From assembly GCA_033852115.1 (NCBI GenBank), contig JAWSVE010000001.1, positions 186,001 through 250,000 of the forward strand: a stretch of 64,000 bases of DNA. The letters are read 5' to 3'. This DNA comes from JAWSVE01 sp033852115. GTDB taxonomy: Bacteria; Pseudomonadota; Gammaproteobacteria; Pseudomonadales; Cellvibrionaceae. This document shows positions 60,433 through 64,000 of this stretch, piece after piece (positions within the stretch are counted from its first letter, which is position 1; each line of letters begins with the position of its first letter). The notes below the pieces were generated by a model. It was not told where the DNA came from, ran no database searches, and saw nothing but the letters and a program-made list of their open reading frames with translations. The position numbers and the translations under genes are program-made.

Positions 60433-60569
60433 TACAATCAATAGAGCATATCTGTCGCCCTATCGAAGGAGCGCGATCATACCATATCTCGCTAAAAATC
60501 AAAGTTTATTGCGCAATAAAATCAATAGTTTAACAAGTTTTGATCAATTGAATTTTAAATACTCTAGAA
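60433..60569. other. Spacer between the tRNA repeats and the csrA terminator
   Basis: AT-rich, no gene. It probably contains the promoter of the tRNA transcript, which is read toward lower coordinates. Confidence 0.4.
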
Positions 60570-60599
60570 ACAACAAAGGCAGCTCCGCAGAACTGCCTT
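60570..60599 (-). terminator. Intrinsic terminator of csrA
   Basis: On the minus strand AAGGCAGTTC, tetraloop TGCG, GAGCTGCCTT (one G-U pair), then TTGTTGTTT. It ends the csrA transcript. Confidence 0.75.
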
Positions 60600-60621
60600 C
60601 TGTATATCAACATCGCGTCGC

Positions 60622-60816
60622 TTAACGAGAGCTGTTGCCTCCCTCGTCTTGCTTTTCACGTTGAATTCTTTGGTAAATCTCTTCGCGGTGTACGGCAATT
60701 TCTTTGGGGGCATTGACACCAATGCGCACCTGATTGCCTTTCACACCGAGGACCGTGACCGTGACTTCATCGCCAACCATCAAGGTCTCGCCGATACGGC
60801 GGGTTAAAATTAACAT
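60622..60816 (-). CDS. csrA: Carbon storage regulator CsrA
   Basis: 64 aa. Complete CsrA: 'MLILTRRIGETLMVGDEVTVTVLGVKGNQVRIGVNAPKEIAVHREEIYQRI', with the RNA-binding Arg residues at both edges and a short tail. It binds GGA motifs in mRNA leaders and controls translation. Start ATG with GGAGATAG upstream. Downstream of lysC on the same strand with a 243-base gap, which should hold its own promoter. Confidence 0.97.
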   Translation of the reverse strand: MLILTRRIGETLMVGDEVTVTVLGVKGNQVRIGVNAPKEIAVHREEIYQRIQREKQDEGGNSSR

Positions 60817-61059
60817 TGCATCTATCTCCTTAGGTCATCCTGTGAAGCAGAGCTTTCGTTGTATATGCTCTACAAGAACCCTTCCCTATTCCTGTCGCCA
60901 GTTATTTAAGAGTAGCTGGATATTTAAGCAATATCGACCGCTACCTTAAAAAGAAAGGGTTTAGCATATCGGTAATTCTTATAGTGATACGTGCGTTACC
61001 GTCTATGCGAATTGGCACCAAAGTCATCATTTTGCAAAACTTTGGCGCCAAATTCTACA

Positions 61060-62292
61060 TTAATCTTCAAGATTCTTATCTAAACCAAATGCGGTATGCA
61101 AGCTGCGTACAGCCAACTCTAGGTAACGCTCATCAATGATAACTGACACCTTGATTTCCGATGTAGTTATCATCTGAATATTAATATTCTCTTCCGCTAA
61201 GGTATTAAACATTTTGGCAGCTACCCCAGCGTGAGATCGCATGCCGACGCCCACTAAAGACACTTTAGTAATTTGATCGTCTGACTCGACACCTTGAGCA
61301 CCTATCTCATGTGCGATCGGCTCGAGCACTTTCACGGCTTTAGCGGAATCATTGCGATGCACAGTGAAGGTTAGGTCATTTGCATTATTTGCTGCGACGT
61401 TTTGTACAATCACGTCGACTTCGATGTTCGCATCACCAATAGGTCCAAGCAGCTTGGACGCGACACCGGGGATGTCCGGCACACCTTTAACCGTAATCTT
61501 TGCTTCATCGCGATTGTACGCGATCCCAGAAACCAGGGGCTGCTCCATAGAATCATCTTCCTCATCGAGGGTTATTAACGTGCCTGGGCCATCCTCAAAG
61601 CTCGATAAAACACGTAGTGGGACTTTATATTTGCCTGCAAATTCTACCGAGCGAATTTGCAATACTTTTGAGCCAAGGCTCGCCATTTCTAACATTTCTT
61701 CAAATGTAATTTTTTCTAGCCGCTTAGCTTTAGGCACCATCCGAGGATCTGTTGTGTAGACTCCATCGACATCGGTATAAATTTGAGCTTCGTCAGCTTC
61801 AAGTGCCGCAGCAAGCGCAACACCTGTGGTATCTGAGCCGCCTCGACCAAGTGTTGTGATATTGCCGTCTGCATCCATCCCCTGAAAACCCGCGACAACA
61901 ATGACACGTCCCTGGGAAAGATCAGTACGCATGCGTTCAACATCGATTTCCTGGATGCGCGCCTTGGTATGAGCACTATCCGTGTGGATACGTACTTGGC
62001 CACCAGTGTATGACTTAGCATCGATACCGAGCTTTTTTAACGCCATGCATAAAAGCGCGATCGTGACCTGCTCACCAGTGGAGACAAGTACGTCCATTTC
62101 ACGAGGATCTGGATCGTCCTGAATGTCTTTTGCTAATGCGATCAATCGATTGGTTTCACCACTCATGGCTGAAACCACAACCACCATATCGTGGCCATCA
62201 GACTTGAATCGTGCAACGCGCTCCGCGACTGCTTCAATTCGTTCGGTCGTACCTACTGAAGTACCACCGTACTTTTGAACATACAATGCCAT
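61060..62292 (-). CDS. lysC: Aspartate kinase (lysine/threonine-sensitive type)
   Basis: 410 aa from ATG 62,292 (an in-frame TTG lies two codons earlier). Kinase domain with 'VQKYGGTSVGTTERIEAVAERV' at the N-terminus, and 'GFQGMDADGNITTLGRGGSDTT'; two ACT domains at the C-terminus ('KGVPDIPGVASKLLGPIG' and 'SHAGVAAKMFNTLAEENINIQMI'). First step of the aspartate family amino-acid pathway. Order alaS-lysC-csrA-tRNA-Ser is a gammaproteobacterial hallmark. Confidence 0.96.
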   Translation of the reverse strand: MALYVQKYGGTSVGTTERIEAVAERVARFKSDGHDMVVVVSAMSGETNRLIALAKDIQDDPDPREMDVLVSTGEQVTIALLCMALKKLGIDAKSYTGGQVRIHTDSAHTKARIQEIDVERMRTDLSQGRVIVVAGFQGMDADGNITTLGRGGSDTTGVALAAALEADEAQIYTDVDGVYTTDPRMVPKAKRLEKITFEEMLEMASLGSKVLQIRSVEFAGKYKVPLRVLSSFEDGPGTLITLDEEDDSMEQPLVSGIAYNRDEAKITVKGVPDIPGVASKLLGPIGDANIEVDVIVQNVAANNANDLTFTVHRNDSAKAVKVLEPIAHEIGAQGVESDDQITKVSLVGVGMRSHAGVAAKMFNTLAEENINIQMITTSEIKVSVIIDERYLELAVRSLHTAFGLDKNLED

Positions 62293-62548
62293 GCTCAAAT
62301 TTTCCTAAAATTACTAACAACAATAAAAGGCTCTTTCAGGCACTAGCCAAAAGAACCTGCTCCTTAAACACTTTATGTATACGTGCAGCCTGAACTACCT
62401 GGTCGAAAGGACATAAAAGGGGGCGCCAATTTAACAACAAAACTCCGTAAAAGTTAAGCTAGAAATACGAATCTTTATAGTTAGCAAAGCGCTAACATTC
62501 GAGCTCTTTCCAGTATCAATCGACACTGCTCAGAACTGTTATAACTAT

Positions 62549-64000
62549 TTAAACTAGTCTTTCCGATATCCATTCCTTTGCTGCCTTTAATGCATGAGGA
62601 AGCGCAGCGACGTCACTGCCTCCACCTTGAGCCATATCGGGTCTACCACCACCTTTTCCTCCAACGTGTTGTGCTACTTCACGCATAAGATCGCCGGCTT
62701 TCAACTTAGAGGTTGTACCCTTACTCACCCCTGCCACTAGAGAAATTTTCTCTCCATCACTACAAGCCAACAAAACAACTGACTCACCAAGCTTATTCTT
62801 GAGCTGATCAACCATATCGCGCAACGACTTAGCATCAGCACCCTCAACATCCACTGCCAATACTTTGGTGCCGTTCACATCAATCGCTTGAGCAACCAAG
62901 TCGTCGCTGGAGCTGCTAGCCAATTTGGATTTGAGGGCGAGCATATCTTTTTCAAGCTGTCGGTTTTGCTGTATCAACTGCTCAACTTTTTCAATTACCC
63001 TATCGGCATTAGATTTCACCAATGAGCTAACAGTATCCAACGTTGATTGTTGCTGGTCTATATACGCTAGTGCGGTGCTACCAGTTACAGCTTCGATACG
63101 CCGAACACCGGCGGCAATACCTGATTCGGACAGAATTTTCATTAAACCGATATCGCCTGTTCTCGATACGTGCGTGCCGCCACAAAGTTCAACGGAAAAA
63201 CCATCCCCCATACTCAAAACACGTACTTCGTCGCCGTATTTTTCTCCAAAAAGCGCCATAGCACCTTTTGTTTTCGCGGTTTCCATATCACATAATTCTG
63301 TGTAAACAGATGAATTTTTTAAAATCTGTTGATTCACCATCTGCTCAATAGTTTTTAATTCGGCTTGAGTTACGGCTTCCAAATGAGAAAAATCAAAACG
63401 TAGACGCTCCGAATCCACAAGCGAGCCTTTTTGCGTCACATGTTCGCCGAGCACTGTTCGTAATGCCGCATGTAACAAGTGAGTTGCCGAGTGATTGAGT
63501 GCTGTTGCTCGCCTCACATCATCGTCAACATTCGCTGATACTTTTTCTCCAACCGCCAAAGAACCAGAAAGTAATTTACCAATGTGCAAATGGTTAGAAC
63601 CCGACTTTTGACAATCACGCACTTCAAATTTTGCGCCACTAGTAATCAAGTAACCTGTATCTCCGACCTGGCCACCGGACTCTCCATAAAAAGGCGTTTT
63701 ATCTAGAACGATTACCGCTTCGTCACCTTCATTTATCTGAGACACCGCATCATTCGCCAGGTAAATATGTGACACAGTACTGTTGTCACTTAGTGCGTCG
63801 TAACCCGTGAATTCTGTTACGCCGTCTACTTTGAGTGACTTTGTGTAATCAATACCAAACTGGCCCGCTTCGCTAGAGCGTTTACGTTGTTCCTCCATGC
63901 AGCGTGAGTAACCATCCATATCAATGGTTAAGCTTTTCTCACGCGCAATATCATTGGTTAGATCAGTGGGGAAGCCATAAGTATCATGCAGCGTGAAAAC
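62549..64000 (-). CDS. alaS: Alanyl-tRNA synthetase, C-terminal part (cut by the right edge)
   Basis: 483 residues of about 870. The frame stays open to the right edge, where the N-terminal catalytic domain lies outside. Visible: the editing domain with 'HSATHLLHAALR' (HxxxH) and 'ELCGGTHVSRTGDIG', a coiled-coil linker (IEKVEQLIQQNRQLEKDMLALKSKL) and the C-Ala domain ('GKGGGRPDMAQGGG'). It charges tRNA-Ala and clears mischarged Ser/Gly. Confidence 0.97.
   Translation of the reverse strand, partial: VFTLHDTYGFPTDLTNDIAREKSLTIDMDGYSRCMEEQRKRSSEAGQFGIDYTKSLKVDGVTEFTGYDALSDNSTVSHIYLANDAVSQINEGDEAVIVLDKTPFYGESGGQVGDTGYLITSGAKFEVRDCQKSGSNHLHIGKLLSGSLAVGEKVSANVDDDVRRATALNHSATHLLHAALRTVLGEHVTQKGSLVDSERLRFDFSHLEAVTQAELKTIEQMVNQQILKNSSVYTELCDMETAKTKGAMALFGEKYGDEVRVLSMGDGFSVELCGGTHVSRTGDIGLMKILSESGIAAGVRRIEAVTGSTALAYIDQQQSTLDTVSSLVKSNADRVIEKVEQLIQQNRQLEKDMLALKSKLASSSSDDLVAQAIDVNGTKVLAVDVEGADAKSLRDMVDQLKNKLGESVVLLACSDGEKISLVAGVSKGTTSKLKAGDLMREVAQHVGGKGGGRPDMAQGGGSDVAALPHALKAAKEWISERLV

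Overview
The window comes from a gammaproteobacterium, probably a marine or aquatic aerobe. The right part has a typical gammaproteobacterial housekeeping order (cinA and recA; mutS, fdxA, tRNA-Ser(GCU), csrA, lysC, alaS). It also holds acyl-CoA dehydrogenases, a thiolase, a sulfide:quinone oxidoreductase-like flavoprotein and a RoxA-like di-haem cytochrome. I cannot name the genus from sequence alone.

Region A (1 to about 41,634) looks like one large genomic island that runs off the left edge. Its right end lies inside the chromosomal recA gene. Host recA (start 42,249, minus strand) is intact for 205 codons and then breaks right after the Gly-Asn-Pro that opens DNA-binding loop L2. Island DNA adds 35 foreign residues and a stop. 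Sixty-three bases further on, in the same direction, the island supplies a complete but diverged recA (40,429-41,463). Then follow, almost without gaps, three tyrosine recombinase-like proteins (663, 752 and 415 aa), a 147-aa coiled-coil protein and recX. The three-integrases-plus-small-protein module resembles the published GInt class (ginABCD) and, more distantly, the Tn554 and RIT elements. The missing 3' part of host recA is expected beyond the left edge.

The island cargo, from left to right, is: a Czc-type RND efflux pump (partial adaptor, CzcA), a membrane methyltransferase-like protein and a CDF exporter; merR-merT-merP-GDCCVxC without merA; an orphan Rieske protein; an alpha-glucan phosphorylase; a block of copper genes (cupredoxin, copper P-type ATPase with a MerR regulator, several His/Met-rich periplasmic proteins, cytochromes c, an outer-membrane barrel); a CusRS-like two-component system with TTAC-N6-GTAA boxes; a formyltransferase-like gene; a CusCBA pump whose CusB carries a CusF-like domain and a His/Met repeat tail; DUF411 and CopL-like proteins; and, next to the recombination module, a DUF6088 (AbiEi-like) protein and an XRE regulator divergent from an unknown gene, an SF2 helicase and a zinc-ribbon membrane protein.

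Region B (41,635-64,000) is chromosome: the recA 5' part with its LexA box, the cinA C-terminal domain gene, a GGDEF diguanylate cyclase, a PKD lipoprotein, two acyl-CoA dehydrogenases, a thiolase, a di-haem cytochrome, an SQR-like protein with a palindromic operator, a TIM-barrel-like lipoprotein, then mutS, fdxA, tRNA-Ser (with tandem repeats carrying its 5' end), csrA, lysC and partial alaS.

The main working hypothesis is that the element enters a highly conserved part of recA, destroys it, and repairs the loss with its own recA. In doing so it would place its recA, integrases and recX downstream of the host's LexA-controlled recA promoter.
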